From: Virgibacillus dokdonensis
Lineage (GTDB): Bacteria > Bacillota > Bacilli > Bacillales > Amphibacillaceae
Length of the DNA stretch: 64,000 nt
NCBI RefSeq assembly: GCF_900166595.1
Contig: NZ_LT745763.1
Location: 1,396,814-1,460,813, forward strand
Direction: 5' to 3'
This document shows positions 63,687 to 64,000 of the stretch, piece by piece. The notes beneath the pieces were generated by a model. It worked only from the letters and a program-made list of their open reading frames with translations, did not search any database and was not told the DNA's origin. Numbering within the stretch: position 1 is the first letter of the stretch; each line of letters opens with the position of its first letter. Made by a program: the position numbers and the translations under genes.

Positions 63687-63737
63687 GGGCACTAGCAATT
63701 CGTGTGTAAAAGAAGCCCACACGGATTGTTAGTGCCC
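63687..63737. other. 20-bp hairpin between convergent genes
   Basis: The left arm (63687-63706, GGGCACTAGCAATTCGTGTG) and right arm (63718-63737) pair along all 20 bases with two G-U-type positions. T residues lie mainly in the loop. It may end transcription of the minus-strand gene. Confidence 0.6.
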
Positions 63738-63759
63738 ACTAGAAAAATGAGAGTTAACG

Positions 63760-64000
63760 TCATTTTTCTCCTACTAAAAAACGTGCTGTCGGTTGTGCTT
63801 CTAGACGTTCAATTGAGATTGGTTTTCCAGACTTTTCACTTAAACCAAATGTACCCATTTCGATTTTCTGTAGCGCATCATCAATATCTTGTAATTGTTT
63901 TTCTAGCATTTGTTGTATTCCTGCTTGTTTTTCCTGTTCAAATTGTTCCGAACTCATATCTGCTGGGTGATTATCGTAATCTGCCAGCTTCTCCAAAGAT
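63760..64000 (-). CDS. TraR/DksA-like protein (YteA/YocK type), N-terminus cut
   Basis: The frame runs past the window end, so the start is not seen. The visible 80 residues hold LADYDNHPADMSSEQFEQEK, a central coiled-coil helix and the C-terminal DksA-like segment GTFGLSEKSGKPISIERLEA ending after QPTARFLVGEK. The four cysteines of the zinc finger are all missing (GLSEKSG where others have GxCxxCG). YocK/YteA relatives are stress or sporulation-associated. A role at RNA polymerase is only a guess. Confidence 0.8.
   Translation of the reverse strand, partial: SLEKLADYDNHPADMSSEQFEQEKQAGIQQMLEKQLQDIDDALQKIEMGTFGLSEKSGKPISIERLEAQPTARFLVGEK

Noticed and set aside
1..64000. CRISPR arrays, tRNA and rRNA genes
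   Set aside because: No regularly spaced direct repeats and no tRNA or rRNA signatures were found by reading; the dispersed repeat is irregularly spaced over tens of kilobases.

Overview
The window looks like the chromosome of a low-GC, endospore-forming, probably salt-adapted Bacillaceae of the Oceanobacillus/Virgibacillus type. The evidence is many spore-related genes (yunB, lytH, yutC, yutH, kapB), AT-rich DNA, Gram-positive ribosome binding sites, a BCCT-type compatible-solute transporter, and an order of orthologues from about 18 kb to 53 kb that follows the Bacillus subtilis yun-yut-yum-yui-yug region. No rRNA or tRNA gene and no CRISPR array was seen. The genus is inferred from layout, not from a marker gene.

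Left part (1-16 kb, accessory). A cut response regulator with a BTAD domain, a class D sortase and a LuxR-type regulator whose receiver lacks the phospho-aspartate come first. A DMT and an MFS transporter, a decayed aldehyde dehydrogenase fragment and the U32 protease-like pair yrrN/yrrO (tRNA U34 hydroxylation) follow. Then come a BCCT transporter broken by one frameshift and a compact four-gene cluster: a PRD activator carrying its own EIIA domain, an ascorbate-type EIIB, an EIIC and a lone tryptophan synthase alpha-like barrel. This cluster is the best candidate for an undescribed pathway.

Middle (16-38 kb). UspA is followed by a TsdA-like dihaem cytochrome c lipoprotein, yunE, yunD and yunB. 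A lysine riboswitch then controls an NhaC-family transporter, and an NSS transporter follows with its small MetS-like partner. The next block is lytH, yutC, yutD, yutE, yutF, pgpA, yutH, a D-2-hydroxyacid dehydrogenase behind a structured leader, yutI, yuzD, dapF, an IscA-type protein, yumC and yumB.

Right part (38-64 kb). An IS4 element separates yumB from yuiB, yuiC, yuiD and bioY. An IS110 element follows, then deoD, an orphan HPr gene, kapB, a SodC-like lipoprotein, patB, pgi, yuzA, yugI, yugN and yugO. The end holds an M42 peptidase, a very large secreted subtilase, an FMN riboswitch with ribU, a P1 peptidase and a cut TraR/DksA-like gene.

A family of intergenic repeats of about 60-95 bp recurs across the whole window and often ends in a CTTGGC/GCCAAG hairpin followed by T residues. 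Several other structured intergenic elements are described below. All homology calls were made by eye; no search was run.
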